The position numbers and the translations under genes are program-made. This document shows positions 13,355-26,775 of a DNA stretch of 64,000 bases, in pieces. A model generated the notes under the pieces. The model was not told the DNA's origin. It saw nothing but the letters and a program-made list of their open reading frames with translations, and ran no database searches. Each line of letters starts with the position of its first letter. Positions within the stretch are counted from its first letter, which is position 1. The stretch lies in assembly GCA_036873755.1 (NCBI GenBank), contig JAVTVY010018999.1, forward strand, positions 1-64,000, given 5' to 3'. Source of the DNA: Hanleya hanleyi (Eukaryota; Mollusca; Polyplacophora; Lepidopleurida; Hanleyidae).

Positions 13355-13997
13355 AGGGGATAAAATATTTAAGACACATTGCCTGGTTGTAATTTGCTCA
13401 AATTGGGTATATTGAAGGGGTCATGATGTCACAAATGTGATTAGACACAAAAAATTATGACTGGTCTTATAGCTATGCCAAACCCGTATTCTGCCATGGT
13501 ATGGCTTTGTCAGATGAACCAAGGACTTGCATATTTTGCCTGACTAATTTGGATTTCATTGTGTTGAGTGAATCAAGCCATGAAGACAACAGAACCATGA
13601 GTCATTTTGGGATCAATTCAGTTCAACTGAAAATTCACTATCAATTTTTTTTTCTTTAAATTTAGCTAACACACCTCTGATTATTGAGCCTCTGCTCCAG
13701 AGCCAAGAAGAAACATGACCATTGTAGATAAGAATGCAGCTGTGATTGGTGAATTGATAGCAATATTTGGCTGAAATATGAACAGCAGATTAACCTCATC
13801 TGACAAAGCCCAACTCCAGCATCCATTTTTCAACTGAAATTTCATGAAAACTCTTGGTCTTGTTTCAACTTTGATGGTATACCTTGATAGGAGACAATTC
13901 GAACTAGTAAACTTCATCTCATTTTTTAAATTTTTTGCCTGGTTTTGTTTTTACAGCTATTTTACTAAAATAAATTGAAAAAATAGCCCAATGGGCT

Positions 13998-16802
13998 TCA
14001 ATACCCCTCGGCTATCAGTTATTGTCTACACCCAGCAATCATGCAATGTATAATATCATCAGTGTATTTTTAGAACTAGATTAACAAAAATCTGATCTAG
14101 TAGGGTTGACTGTAGTTCAGCTTTTGCCAAGGCCCGAGGTTCTGAGAGCATGACCGAATTCTTAGCTCTAAATATACTCTTCTAAAAAGCTTATAATCAA
14201 ATCAAGTAATTTCATCTTAGAAATATAGATCAAGGGCAGTCATCTTCAAAAAATTTCAAGTCAATTGTAACTTAATTGCATAGGGAACATGAATTTGGAG
14301 ATCTTAGAATTAACGTATAGAATTTGACTTTTTAAAAATAGGTCAAGGTCAGTGGTATTCTTCAATAGACTTCAGGTCCAGCCGTAAGTGGAATGAATTT
14401 GGACAATGTAGATATAATCTTTCATGAAATATTGTACTAAATAGAATCTGACCTGAATAAAATAGGTCAAGGATAAAATAGGTAAAGGTCAGTCATCTTC
14501 AGCACACCTTTGGAGCATCACCAGATGTATTCATAGTATTAATTTGGAATGCCTAGCTATATTCTCCATGTTATATCATAATAAACAGAATATGACCTTG
14601 AAAAAAAAGGTAAGTCAACTGGGATATGTTTCTAGTCAATCACCAGTTGCATAAGTAATATGAATTTTGAAACCCGAGCTTCAATCCTTCAAAAAATATA
14701 GCAAATACTAAAATCTGACCTTGATAAAATAGGTCAAGGTCAGTCATCTTTAGTACACCACTGGACCTTTGCCAGATGTATACATAGTATTAATTTGTAA
14801 AGCCTAGCTTTATTTCTTCACGTTATATCATAATAAACAGTACATGTATAGGACCTTTAAAAAATAGGTCAAGGTCAGTCAACTGGGACAGGCTTCTAGT
14901 CAATCATGAGTTGCACACATAATATGAATTTGGAGACCCTAGATTCAATCCTTCAAAAAATATAGCAAATATTAAATTTGACCTTGATAAATAGGTCAAG
15001 GTCAGTCATCTTCAGTACACCTCTGGACCTTCACCTGATGTATACATAGTATCAATTTGGAAAGCCTAGATATATTTCTTCATGTTAGACCATAACAGTA
15101 TATGACCTTGAAAAAATAGGTCAAGGTCAGTCAACTTGGATGGGCTTCTAGTCAATCACCGGTTGCGTAAGTAATATGAATTTGGAGACCCTAGCTTCAA
15201 TCCTTCACATGAGGCACCAGCGGTGCTACAACTCCTCAGCCCCTAAGGGGTCACGTCCAATCGATCGAGAGGGTTTCTCGATAAACGAGTAAAACCGATA
15301 AATATCTCGTCTCGATGGGTCCCGGTTTATCTCTATCGATTGTCGTCCCGGTTTGCTCCCGGTTTTCCCTCGAAGTAAAAGCCCATCTCGAACCCCCTTG
15401 AAATCAATCGACTTGCTTCGAGAATGGAATCGAGATGCCTTCAAATGAAGGTTTGAGCCATTCGGAAGGCGTATGCTGGCTCTATATTTACTTCTCTGTG
15501 GCACCGAGACTAATCTCGGCGAGCACATACGCATTAAGCCATGGATAATGAAGTAAAGTAAACATGATTCTTTTAACATTATTTTGTTATTCCGTCTAGA
15601 GATCTGTAGTCGCATGGAAAGAAATAAAACATCACAAATTGAATTACATAATTTGGCTCAATATTATTCAGTGTAAATTATTTCGAACCTGTTTTAGAAT
15701 TCAAATCACTTGATGAGGTATGTCCAGGTACTGCGAATTGAAATAAATTCTACAAGTCTGGAATAAAATTCCATATGTTTGTTTTTTGAAGGTATATCAG
15801 AACGGGAGATTTTCGTTGATATTACTTATTTGATAGGATAGTGACTTGAAAAATTATTGTACCTGGTTTCTTTAATGGTTTCCCTAGTTTTCAGAAATAC
15901 AGCAGCTTTAAAGACCACAGGAGCGGTTGGTAATGCATTGGACATCGGATAATATGAACAAAAGCGCGATCAAAGTGTTTGAGCATTCCATATAAGCTTT
16001 TCATACTGACAACACGTAGTATTGTTATTGTAAAATGTACATGAACGTTGATTTAAAGACTAATTGGGCGCTTCAGTAATTAGTTAATTTGCTAGACACA
16101 TGAAACTAGCAATAAATAATAGAACGGAAATATCTTATTAATCCCCACCAAAAGCACTTTTCTTAGTTTTTCTTTCAAAGTAATTAACCCCTCTCTATAT
16201 TCGCAGGTGTTACAAGCCGACGGTTTCCGCGGACCGACTGTGGTGTGAATTATCAACACCTCTAGTTCCGATTGTCATTATTGTCATTATTAACCTCTAC
16301 CAGGCAAGCTTATATTAAAAATAAAGACGATTCCCCCCCCCGTCCCCCCCCGAAACTATGATACCCGCACAACAATCTGATCGCCTGAGATGCTAAGTGC
16401 AACAAACGCGTACATATACAAACCGGGACCCCCTTCGAGATTACCGATCAATTTCGTGACCATCTCGAAAACCGGGACGTTTCGATCGAGATAGAACCGG
16501 GAGCAAACCGGGAGACGTCGCCAGGGGTCCCGGTTCTGCCCTCCCGGTTTCAGCCGAGAAATTTCTCGCTCCATCTCGAAGGCATCGAGAAAGTGCCTCG
16601 ATTAATTGGACGTGACCCCTAAACAGTCTAGACCAAGATGTTTTTATGGGTGTAGAAGTTTGGATAAATAGCAGTGAGTTATGGCATGCGAAAAGCAAAC
16701 CCAAGCCACAACTCAGACAGATGAATGGATGGATACACTGACACACGGACGGACAGACAGTCGGAATACAGTATACCCTCAACTATGTACAGGGGTATAA
16801 AA
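13998..16802 (+). mobile_element. HINE-like element C, split by a Harbinger-like insertion
   Basis: The 5' motif ATACCCCTCGGC (about 14002) pairs with the tail AGGGGTATAAAA (about 16793). The core has alternating ~160-bp units sharing AAATAGGTCAAGGTCAGTCA (about 14330-15200). The element is interrupted at 15247-16619, then continues into CGGACGGACAGACAG and the terminal hairpin. Confidence 0.65.
15247..16619. mobile_element. PIF/Harbinger-like element, TAA target duplication
   Basis: TAA at 15244-15246 and 16620-16622 flank inverted ends GGGGTCACGTCCAATCGAT and ATTAATTGGACGTGACCCC. The inverted similarity extends loosely for about 200 bp on each side (CGAGA, CCCGGTTT words). A 3-bp TWA target duplication with G-rich ends is typical of PIF/Harbinger. 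At 1373 bp it has no recognisable transposase; the 129-codon ORF at 15226-15615 runs through the left arm and is not one. A C-rich run lies near 16330. Confidence 0.8.
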
Positions 16803-17122
16803 AGTGACAAGGTATCCACATATCTACAGGGGGAAAAAAACATGTACAGTTGTGATCTTATTGCCCTGGCCTGAAACTAAGTGTCGGATGGGTCTTTTGT
16901 CCATTTGTCCTCTGTTTATCTGTTGCCCCATATCCTGTCAAGCAGTTGATGTTAACGTGAAACAAACAATTATTATTAAAAAATATTCACAATATTATTC
17001 ACAATTCAACCCCTGTTTTATATATTTTTAAGAAAAAAAATGTAATTTTTTTAAATGTTACACATGGCCCATGGGATGAAAGAATTAACTACAACCGGCT
17101 AGAATAACTGAGCTGTATCACG

Positions 17123-17488
17123 ATGGGATGGGATTTCCGGCTAAATATCGGAGCCAGTTCATCTCAGAGAAGTGAAATTCCCCACAGTATCTCTATGTAA
17201 TTTGTGCATTTTTATTCTGAAATTCGAAGGAAATCTATTCAGAATCAAAACAAACCTCCAATACCTCAATAGGTGCCTAGTCACAATGTTACAACATTGC
17301 AAGCCCAACGTCATTGTGCTTTGAAAAAAACCCCCAAAAAAACCCACGTGAGGTATTGGAGATTTTCTTTGATCCTGAACAGATTTCAAATTTCAGAATA
17401 AAAATGCACAAATTACATATGGATACTGTGGAGAATTTCACTTCTCTAAGGAAAACAGGCTCCGATAGCCAAAAATCACATCCCATCA
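17123..17488. repeat. Long inverted repeat (~150-bp arms, ~70-bp loop)
   Basis: The left arm (about 17123-17275) and right arm (about 17344-17488) pair from GATGGGATG through GAGAAGTGAAATTC and TTTTTATTCTGAAATT to CCTCAATAC. A HINE-type tail, GCCCGAGGGGTAAAAAC, follows at about 17558, so this may be the core of a small foldback-type HINE. A transcript would form a long hairpin. Confidence 0.8.
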
Positions 17489-18403
17489 TAATGTGAGATA
17501 GAAACTCCCCTGGCGAATCTCCGTTGGTAATGCATTAGCATCAGTGTAAAAAATTTGCCCGAGGGGTAAAAACTGTACTATTTTACGGTCGTTCGTCTTA
17601 AAAGTTGAATAATTAAAAAACTAATCCCAACTTACAAAAAGTGAGATAAAGTTTATTAGATCACATTATAAGTAACAAGCATGCCAAATTTCAAAAGCGT
17701 AGCATGGATACGTTTAAATCACGGATTTTGTACAAAAATGAAAGGCTAGAAATCGGGCAAAATGTGTCTAGCTATACATCTGATGAATTAATCCAAATTT
17801 TTTGCTTGAATTCTATTGTCAAATACATTTTTAATCGGTCTAATGGGACCTACTCGAATTCCTGTTTATTCTGGATAACTATTACACTAAGTTTTTTCAT
17901 CAAGGCGGTTTAAAGTCCAATTTAAACTTAAAAAACTTGCTAAAACTTGTTCAGCTGAGAATTGTTCACATCCGTGTAGATCACTTCACGGCGGGTGTCT
18001 GAGTGAAGTGTCACTGTTATAATTAGAAACAAAAATACAGATGTTTGCATGGTTTTGATCAGAAGGGGGTACATTAATGTAAATAAGTAGGACTAATAGA
18101 TAATTAGCTTACCATAATACTGCAGAAATGAGTTTTGGAAAGGGAAATTTAGCAGACAAAAATACCCAAGCTAAGGCAATCTGTTTAATTGTTCCAGTGC
18201 CTCGGAAACTATCCTAATATTGAAGCACTTCCATTTATAATTTTGATTTCATTCACCAAATGTTAGAGAAAATAGTGAATATTTGAATGAAGAAATAAAA
18301 ACAAAATGACCAATTTTGACCCTCTAAGGGGATAGCTATCCTTAACAGATCTATGGAACAACAGATGGATGGATGAAAAGAATCATCGCTATATACATGT
18401 ACT

Positions 18404-18925
18404 TTAAAGGTTATACCAAATGACTCTATACTACTTTGCATTAAAACATATCCAGTAGTGTTCCAAACAACAAATTAGTATTTTTTTCTTGAATAATGTC
18501 GTCGAAGTGGGTTTTAGGACACGAATAGCACACATGTGGGAGAAAACGTATTGGAGCCATGACCTCTGGTGCATGACGTCACAACCTGATTACGATTGCG
18601 CCGTAAACGTCATAGTCTATGACGTCGGGCGTTGTTACGAAAGATTCCCCCAACTGTGGGAGTTCTAGCGTGATGTCGCTGACATTTTGACGTCACAACA
18701 GGCATTTGAGCGAGATCGTAATCAAGTTGTGACGTCACAGGTCAAGCGGTCACAGCTTTCGCCGTTTTGAAAGGGGCGTGAAATTGTCGCACTTTACTGC
18801 TAATATTTCCAACCTTGGGCAGTTTGAAAGCATCCAAAAATGTAAAACAAGTCTATATAATCGCCTCTACAACAATTTAGCACAAAAAAGTAGCAGATTT
18901 TGAGACCATTTTGTATAACCTTTAA
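18404..18925. mobile_element. TTAA-flanked MITE, complete copy
   Basis: TTAA at 18404-18407 and 18922-18925 flank inverted ends AGGTTATACCAAATG and CATTTTGTATAACCT. The interior is rich in GACGTCA-type palindromes. A second copy starts at 63672 and matches as far as about 63918. Confidence 0.85.
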
Positions 18926-19017
18926 ATATTGCTGAACGGGACATTAAACATTAATTCTCTCTCTCCTGGATGAACAAAAACACAGAGTAGACATTTGATG
19001 TCTCCCAGAATTAATAC

Positions 19018-20553
19018 GAAGCTGCGCATCAGAAAACCCCTCGGCTCTGGGCGCCAGCCATTCATAATGTATTCAATTTGAAGCAAGACTTCAGGAACAC
19101 CAAGCAGTCAAGTGACAAATATACAGATTATGCCAAATTTTGCCATTAGAAATGGCCTCGAAAGTTTCCGTCCAATCAGAGAAACCAGTATTCATTACAT
19201 AAGTCTGTTGATGCAAATTTTACATCGAGCATTTGAAAATTATCAGAGATAGAGATCAATAATGATTTCACATAAATTAAAGATGGCCGCCCATCCTTCC
19301 CACCACTCAGAGAAACTGATGTGGTTATTCATTGAAAGTCTCTTGATATATGGATGCTGTATACCAAGTTTCATATAAAATTTAGAACACTGAAATGATA
19401 TCAAAGATATACATCATTAAAGATTTTGCATAAATTAAAGATGGCCACCAAGGTTTCCGCCCAATCAGAAAAACCAAAACTGTCTATTGATACATCGATG
19501 ATGTATACAAAATTTTACATCGAGCACTTGAACGGTATCAGAGATATAGATCATTAATGATTTTGCATAAATTAAAGATGGCCGCCCATCCTTCCCGCCA
19601 CTCAGAGGAACTGATGTGGTTATTCATTGCAAGTCTCTTGATACATCGATGCTGGATACCAAGTTTCATATAGAACACTGAAATGGTATCAAAGATATAC
19701 ATCATTAAAGATTTTGCATAAATTAAAGATGGCCACCAAGGTTTCCGCCCAATCAGAAATGCCAGAACTGTCATTTATCGTAAGTCTATTGATGCATCGA
19801 TGATATATACCAAATTTTACATCGAGCACTCGAACAGTATCAGAGATAGAGATCATTAATGAATTCGCATACATTAAAGATGGCCGCCCATCCTTCCCGC
19901 CACTCAGAGGAACTGGTGTGGTTATACATTGCAGGTCTCTTGATACATCGATGCTGTATACCAAGTTTCGTATAGAACACTTGAATGGTATCAGAGATAT
20001 ATATCATTAAAGATTTTGCATAAATTAAAGATGGCCACAAAGGTTTTCACCGAATCAGGGAAACTGGTTTGGTCATTCCTTTGAAGTTTCTTGATGCATC
20101 GATAATCTATACCAAGTTCACACTGAACAGAGAAATGGTACCTAAGATACACAAGATTAATGATTTCGCATAAATTAAATATGGCCGCCAAAGTTTCCAA
20201 CCAATCAGGTCCAGATTCAATAGGGTTCTGGGTCATGAGCATATGGATGTGCAAGTTTGGTGTGCCTAGGGTACGTTGTTCTAAAGATATCTTGGTAACA
20301 AGAAACCTGTGACGGTTTCGCATAAATTAAAGATGGCCGCCAAAGTTTCAAACCAATCAGGTCCAGATTCAATAGGGTTCTGGGTCAAGAGCATACGGAT
20401 GTGTACTGCAAGTTTGGTGTGCCTAGGGTAAGTCGTTCTAAAGATATCTTGGTAACGAGAAAGGTGTGACGGACAGACGGACGGACGGACGGACGGACGG
20501 ACGTACATGACGACGACAATACCCTTCGGCCAAATTTTGGCCGAGGGGTAAAA
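19018..20553 (+). mobile_element. HINE-like element D2
   Basis: The 5' end GAAGCTGCGC with CCCCTCGGC at about 19040 and the tail hairpin CCTTCGGCCAAATTTTGG, ending CGAGGGGTAAAAA, mark the limits. The core is about eight units of 150-160 bp, each with GCATAAATTAAAGATGGCCG and TTGATACATCGATG-like words. An (ACGG)n run follows at about 20475-20505. Same terminal family as D1 but a different core. Confidence 0.75.
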
Positions 20554-20601
20554 AAGAAAAACAGGTTCGGGTTGTTTTTAGAAACTGTTTTTAAAACTCA
20601 C

Positions 20602-20705
20602 CCTGCCTCGCAGCATCTCATAGGCACAGATGCCCATTGACCACCAGTCTACAGGGTATGTATAGCCAGGGCACTCGTCCAGGGCACACGCAAACACTTC
20701 CGGCG
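20602..20705 (-). CDS. STK32: STK32 exon: APE and DWWSMG
   Basis: A 104-nt exon reading (A)[16 protein letters not shown] followed by [18 protein letters not shown]. It contains the APE motif of subdomain VIII and the invariant Asp of subdomain IX in DWWSMG. The [10 protein letters not shown] arrangement is close to vertebrate STK32 proteins. The acceptor is TTGTAG with a weak polypyrimidine tract and the donor is GTGAGT. It sits only about 50 bp downstream (plus-strand sense) of the tail of HINE-like element D2, so a repeat inserted right next to a constitutive kinase exon. Confidence 0.96.
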
Positions 20706-20709
20706 CTAC

Positions 20710-23700
20710 AATGTACAACATGTCCTCCGATCATTATACACCAATAATTCCTTACATAAAGCAGGCATATCATGACCGCAATGGGACAATGGTGAATTTC
20801 TTGAGAACACAATCTCTGTCACGTACAACACAACTGTGGCATGCACGTGATATTTTCATGATGTTGATGGTCAGTACAATGTAACCGGTCAAGAAACTAA
20901 AATAAAACCACAAACTATTGTTTTAATTGATTGACTGATGATGCAGCTACATTTGTCCATCATTATAATGCTGAAGTTGGGGGACAAACTATTGACCATA
21001 CTATAGGTGAGTCATGCTATACTGGATCTGGTAGATACTTCATGTAGGAAGCTATTGTCCGAGTCTTTGTGCAGCTGAAAAGGCTCAAGTCTAGACACAT
21101 TGTTGTCCCCAGACTTGGCTATTGTATGCATTGTCTGGTGATTCTTACATGGAGTATGAACCCTGGATCTTCATTTACAGCAGCATACATATTACAGCTG
21201 TACTTTAGGGGATATAACACAGGCCGTGCTATACTGAACCCCTTTTACAATGAGCCATGTTATAATGAAAGGGGGTGGGGGGTGGGGGGGTGTGGAATTT
21301 GATTTAATGTCACACTCAAGGTTATTTCACTCATATGGTGACAGCCAGTTTGGCTGGTGGAGGAAGCTGGAGTACCCGGAGAGAGTCATCACCCATTGGC
21401 AATGTTATAATGAGGAACAAGTGTATATTGCACTTTTGTGCACGCATACAATTGTACAATGACACAGCAATCCTTTGGGAGGTTGATCAGAATATTGGAA
21501 AAAGCAATGTTATGCTAACCAAACCCAACTTGAAGTGAGAGCTGTATTTATACAGAATCTTAGATATCACCGTGACATATGCCTTCTTTCTCACTGGGGA
21601 CTGAAATGTCTCGATATAAACATGTATAAAGGCGTGTACTAAATGTAGGTTGAGTATCAGTGACGGTTATTGACCAGGTACTAGCATTGGGATTACAGTC
21701 GGAGCAATATCCGGAAAGGCCTCAGACACGATGTTATCCAACTGCAGGGGGCAGTACAAATGTCTTAAGCCTCGATCCAGTATTGGGTAGCATAGATACC
21801 CCCTGCTCTGGTTACCTCTAATACCACAGTTAATGGGAGAGCCAGGGAACCTTGACTGTTATGGTTTGTTGGTCATTTCACCCTTGTATAAGTATGGTTC
21901 CTGGCAGTTCCCATTCAAATGGTCATCTGATAATGGGATAGGGACAATCAGTTTCAGCCGCCCAACCAGTCTGAGCAAGGCCTGAGATGTGGCGATAACT
22001 CGGAGGCTATACTTTATGTCAGTACTATCCTACAGTACTAGACTACATGTACTTCAAGCCTATCTGACTGTCCAAGTGGAGAGAGTCAATGATGGAATGT
22101 CCAATAAGCTCATGTAACCGGGCTTTCTGAACAGTGACAAGTCAAATAAAAAGAAACCAAACACTGTTTTTTTATCAAACTTTTCCTAGCTCATGAACCT
22201 GCTTGATCACAATTTTCAATCCTTCAGCAATGAAAAGTCTCAAAATCTGGAGGCGTTTTTTGGGGGAAAAAAAAAGTTCAAATCAACAAATATTAGAAAT
22301 AAGACTTTCTCAACAGTCAAAGCATTCCACCGAGACTACATTTACATTATGGTTGATTTGTCAAGATTGAATTTTATAACCATTTCACCAAAAGTGAATT
22401 CTCCCATAATGGGAAATCCATTTTCAATGTTCCAGTTTTAAATTGTGGAAAAAAACCCACAACAACGAGCAACTCATCACCAAATCTGCAAAACTTCTTA
22501 GAAATAACACAAAATAAATGTGTGACAAACAGAACGATGCAAATTTTCAATTCATATCATAATTATAAGATCCACCCTGTGGTTTTCTTGCTTCCTTGTC
22601 TTAATTGTGTCCAGATAACCAAACAGTACCAACTGAGCAGCTTGTTAACAGGCTTATTAACCTTATAGCAGCAAATCTAATTTTACCCTGTGAAGTACCT
22701 GCTCTCCCGGACATGTAACTAATCACATTGAGGGAATGTAATGGCTTGCTGCGCCACAGTCTTATCCTATCTGCGAAATCTCGGCCCATCAACTCCTTAT
22801 AAAGGTACAGGTTACTGTGAACTTTTCACGATCTACTTGCAGGTCATTCTCCAACCAGCAGAGCTGTGTTAAACCTAGTGTCAGTGTAATACCCTCTGAA
22901 TGATTTCCCCATAAAACCTGGAGCTCAGGCATAATGATTGACACAGGAAGTATTTATCTACATACATATGGAGAAAGCATCCATTACTGTATTTCTTAGA
23001 GATGAATAAGCAAATTTGATGATCAACCGTACCGCACATGTATTTGACAAAAGCACACATAAAAGAATGCACTGATATGCTGCAATAATGTGCATTCACT
23101 CCGCTCTGTTTGATAATCAGCTCAAGCAGCATTTCGCCCCAAATCAATCAGAGGGGTATATGTCGATCATAGTGCATGCAGTAGAAGATACATAAATCTC
23201 ATATCTGGAGACTGCGTGCAGGCACAATCACATAGTTTTTTGTTTATCTGGTTTTTAACCATATAATACTGTACAGTTTCTCAAAGACCTGTGATATTGG
23301 AATGTTAATATATTTGGGTATCTCTAGTAGAATACCGTATTTCTTCATTTTGGGGGAGAAAATAAAATCGGCTGTTCTAATGAATTTGATCTCATTTTTA
23401 AATCATTGAAATAATGAAGAAATAATAGATTATATGCATGATTTTTAACCATTCTGTCAACTTAACTTCCTGTTATGATGATAGTAAAATTGATCACCCC
23501 TGTCCCAGACTTTATGGTGATAAAGATACAATTCCTGTGATTGAATTATTAGTGGAGTTAACAAAGGTCAGACACCAATCAATGCCAGATGGGTTCCCAG
23601 AAGAACATTACTAAAAGCAGAATTACAGGACCTCAACACTTAAACTAAACGAAAAAAACACTAACTTTCTCATTCATGTCATTCACAGACAATAAATCCC

Positions 23701-23950
23701 TTCGGTAATGGTACTGGTAATGTTCAATAAAATGGCAGACCAGCTCTGGTTATTTCTTTGGACTTCAATGCTGGATTAACCTTTCAAGATTCGTTCAGTC
23801 TTAAACTGTTCACCAAATTGAGCTCTACTGAGCGATGGAGATGTCTGAGAGGGGCTTAAATAGACGAGTCTTTTGAAATTCTTTATAAATCAATCTTTAA
23901 AGATGGAGTTATTTCTAAAGCTGTTCAGTTAGCACTAAAGTACAACGTTA
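20710..23950. other. Intron, nothing recognised
   Basis: STK32 intron. Contains a G-rich run at about 21270-21296. I found no exon with splice support, no TIR pairs and no tandem arrays. Confidence 0.55.
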
Positions 23951-24110
23951 TTGAGGCCATTGCCACTTGATTGGTTGTTTAGCATGACCAGCCCTCATCT
24001 ATATTTTGAGGGCAAATAATTAAAATAGATGAGGGATTTACATTTTTATGAGTAAAACTTACTCATTTTCTTCATATTCGTATAATGTTGGTCTGCAATT
24101 TGATAATTAA

Positions 24111-26483
24111 AGAGGTAAAAGCGTCATTTAAAAAATATTCAGCAAATAACATATTTCGATAAAAGTTCTTCAGTAGTTGAAAGCAACTATGGTGAACGTG
24201 TTTCTGTGACCTCATTTTTTAATATCACGGGCATTGAAATCACAATTCTGACATTCTCCGAAAAACGTAACAGCACCTGCACTTGGCTCCAGTGCCTGAG
24301 ATGACGTCAGAAAACGCGCACTGGCATTCCGAGCGTGATGCTTTGCAACGTCATACTCGATCTTAGAACTTTTATCGCACTGTGACGGCTTCTAACGTGA
24401 CGTCATGGATACCTGATCACGTTATCCAACGTCATCTCAGTCATTTCCCATTTTCATGTTGTTCACTAGACCGAATTGAAGAATCTGACAATATTGATCC
24501 CTATATTAAAAATCGACCATAGAGGTCCATGTCCCCCGCTAGCAGCACCAGTTATGGTGGATTACATCCACCATAACTGGCGCTGCTGCTGCGGGGGCCA
24601 TGGACCTCTATGGTCGATTTTTTGGGGTCGATGATATCTCATATCATTGATAAGAGTATGATTTGAAAATGGAGATATCGCTGATGAGCTTAACATAATC
24701 TAATACAGCAGATGGCACCCATATTGGATTATGCACATCCATAAAACATAATACATGACTGTCCTCTCACTAAGGTCAAGGGACTCCCCAAGTTTGAAGT
24801 AGATCAGTTGAATCGTACTCCAGCTATTGTCCGGACAAGATCAAGCTGCTTAAAATCCAATGAAATCCAGTATGGTCGATGGTGGCCATATTGGATTAAG
24901 CACGTCCTTGAAAAACAATCCTAATCCTCCTCTCAACAATGTCAGGGCACTCCCCAGGTATGAAGTAGATCGGTTGAATCGTTCTCGAGTTATTGTCCAG
25001 ACAAGATTCAACTGCTTACAATCCAATATGGCTGACGGCGGCCATATTAGATTACGCACATTGCTGAAAAACAATCCCAACCGTCCTCTCACCAATGTCA
25101 AGGCACACCCCAAATTTGAAGTTGATCGATTAAATCGTTCACGAGTTATTGTCCGGACAAGAAAATCTAAGATCCAACTGCTTATAATCCAATATGGCTG
25201 ACGGTGGCCATATTGGATTATGCACATCGCCGAAAAAAAATCCAAACCGTGCTCTCACCGATGTTAAGGCACTCCCCAAGTTTGAAGTAGATCAGTTGAA
25301 TCGTACTCCAGTTATTGTCCGGACAAGATCAAACTGCTTAAAATCCAATGAAATCCAGTATGGCTGATGGTGGCCATATTGGATCAAGCATGTCCTTGAA
25401 AAACAATCCTAATCCTCCTCTCAACAATGTCAAGGCACTCCCCACATATGAAGTAGATCGGTTGAATCGTTCTCGAGTTGTTGTCCGGACAAGATCCAAC
25501 TTCTTATAATCCAATATGGCTGACGGCGGCCATATTAGATTACGCACATTGCTGAAAAACAATCACAATCGTCCTCTCACCAATGTCAAGGCACACACAA
25601 AGTTTGAAGTTGATCGGTTAAATCATTCATGAGTTATTGTCCGGACAAGAAAATCTAAGATCCAATTGCTTATAATCCAATATGGCTGATGGCGGCCATA
25701 TTAGATTATGCACATTGCTGAAAAACAATCCCAACCGTCCTCTCACCAATGTCAAGGCACACCCCAAGTTTGAAGTTGATCGGTTAAATCGTTCTCGAGT
25801 TATTGTCTGGACAAGAAAATCTAAGATCGAACTGCTGATAATCCAAAATGGCTGACGGCGGCCATATTTGATTACGCACATTGCTGAAAAACAATCCCAA
25901 CCGTCCTCTCACCAATGTCAAGGCACACCCCGAGTTTGAAGTTGATCGGTTAAATCATTCACGAGTTATTGTCCGGACAAGAAAATCTAAGATCGAACTG
26001 CTTATAATCCAAAATGGCTGACGGCGGCCATATTTGATTACGCACATTGCTGAAAAACAATCCCAACCGTCCTCTCACCAATGTCAAGACACACCCCAAG
26101 TTTGAAGTTGATCGGTTAAATCGTTCACGAGTTATTGTCCGGACAAGAAAATCTAAGATCGTACTGCTTATAATCCAAAATGGCTGACGGCGGCCATATT
26201 GGATTACGCACATTGCTGAAAAACAATCCCAACCGTCCTCTCGCCAATGTCAAGGCACACCCCAAGTTTGAAGTTGATCGGTTAAATCGTTCACGAGTTA
26301 TTGTCCGGACAAGAAAATCTTACGGAATTACGGAATTACGGACACCGGTGTTTCTAAGTCCCCCCCCTACTAAGTAGCGGGGGACAAATACGAGATTTCA
26401 ATACTTGAAAATCTTTTGGCAAATGTTGCAAGTGATCATGCTGTTCAGTTTACCCGAACAACTAAAATCACGCTACTACCTCT
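24111..26483. mobile_element. TTAA-flanked element inside the outer TIR element
   Basis: TTAA at 24107-24110 and 26484-26487 flank imperfect inverted ends AGAGGTAAAAGCGTCATTT and AAATCACGCTACTACCTCT. HINE A2 lies inside it. Without A2 it would be a MITE of about 500 bp. Confidence 0.72.
24511..26387 (+). mobile_element. HINE-like element A2
   Basis: Near-identical to A1 (7209-9237), with the same opening palindrome, ~166-bp core units and CCCCCCTACTAAGTAGCGGG tail. It is about 150 bp shorter, consistent with loss or gain of about one core unit. Identity in the opening palindrome and first units is nearly complete, so the two copies separated recently. Confidence 0.82.
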
Positions 26484-26775
26484 TTAAGAATAAATAATTA
26501 TAGCATCTAGCATGTGTATTTAAACAATCAAGGTCATGCTAAACAACCAATCCAGTGACAATGGCCTGAGGACCACATGTACAGGGGGTCACATGTATAT
26601 CAGATGATGCACGCATGCAATTCTGCTTTTCAGAACATTGGATTTCTGCTCAGTCATAGTCGGATTTAAAACAATTTCTTTGATAGGCATTCATAAGTCG
26701 GCGTAAATAACACAAGGCTATTCTATGAATAACAACCTCAACCATAGCTCCACAGCAATAAAGAAGTTGTTATCA

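Larger units (their letters stand above)
23955..26566. mobile_element. Outer TIR element with 3-bp target duplication
   Basis: About 35 bp of inverted ends, GGCCATTGCCACTTGATTGG with TTGTTTAGCATGACC on the left and their complement on the right, are flanked by TGA (23952-23954 and 26567-26569). A 3-bp duplication suggests a PIF/Harbinger-type MITE. Most of its present length is the TTAA element inserted within it. Confidence 0.75.
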
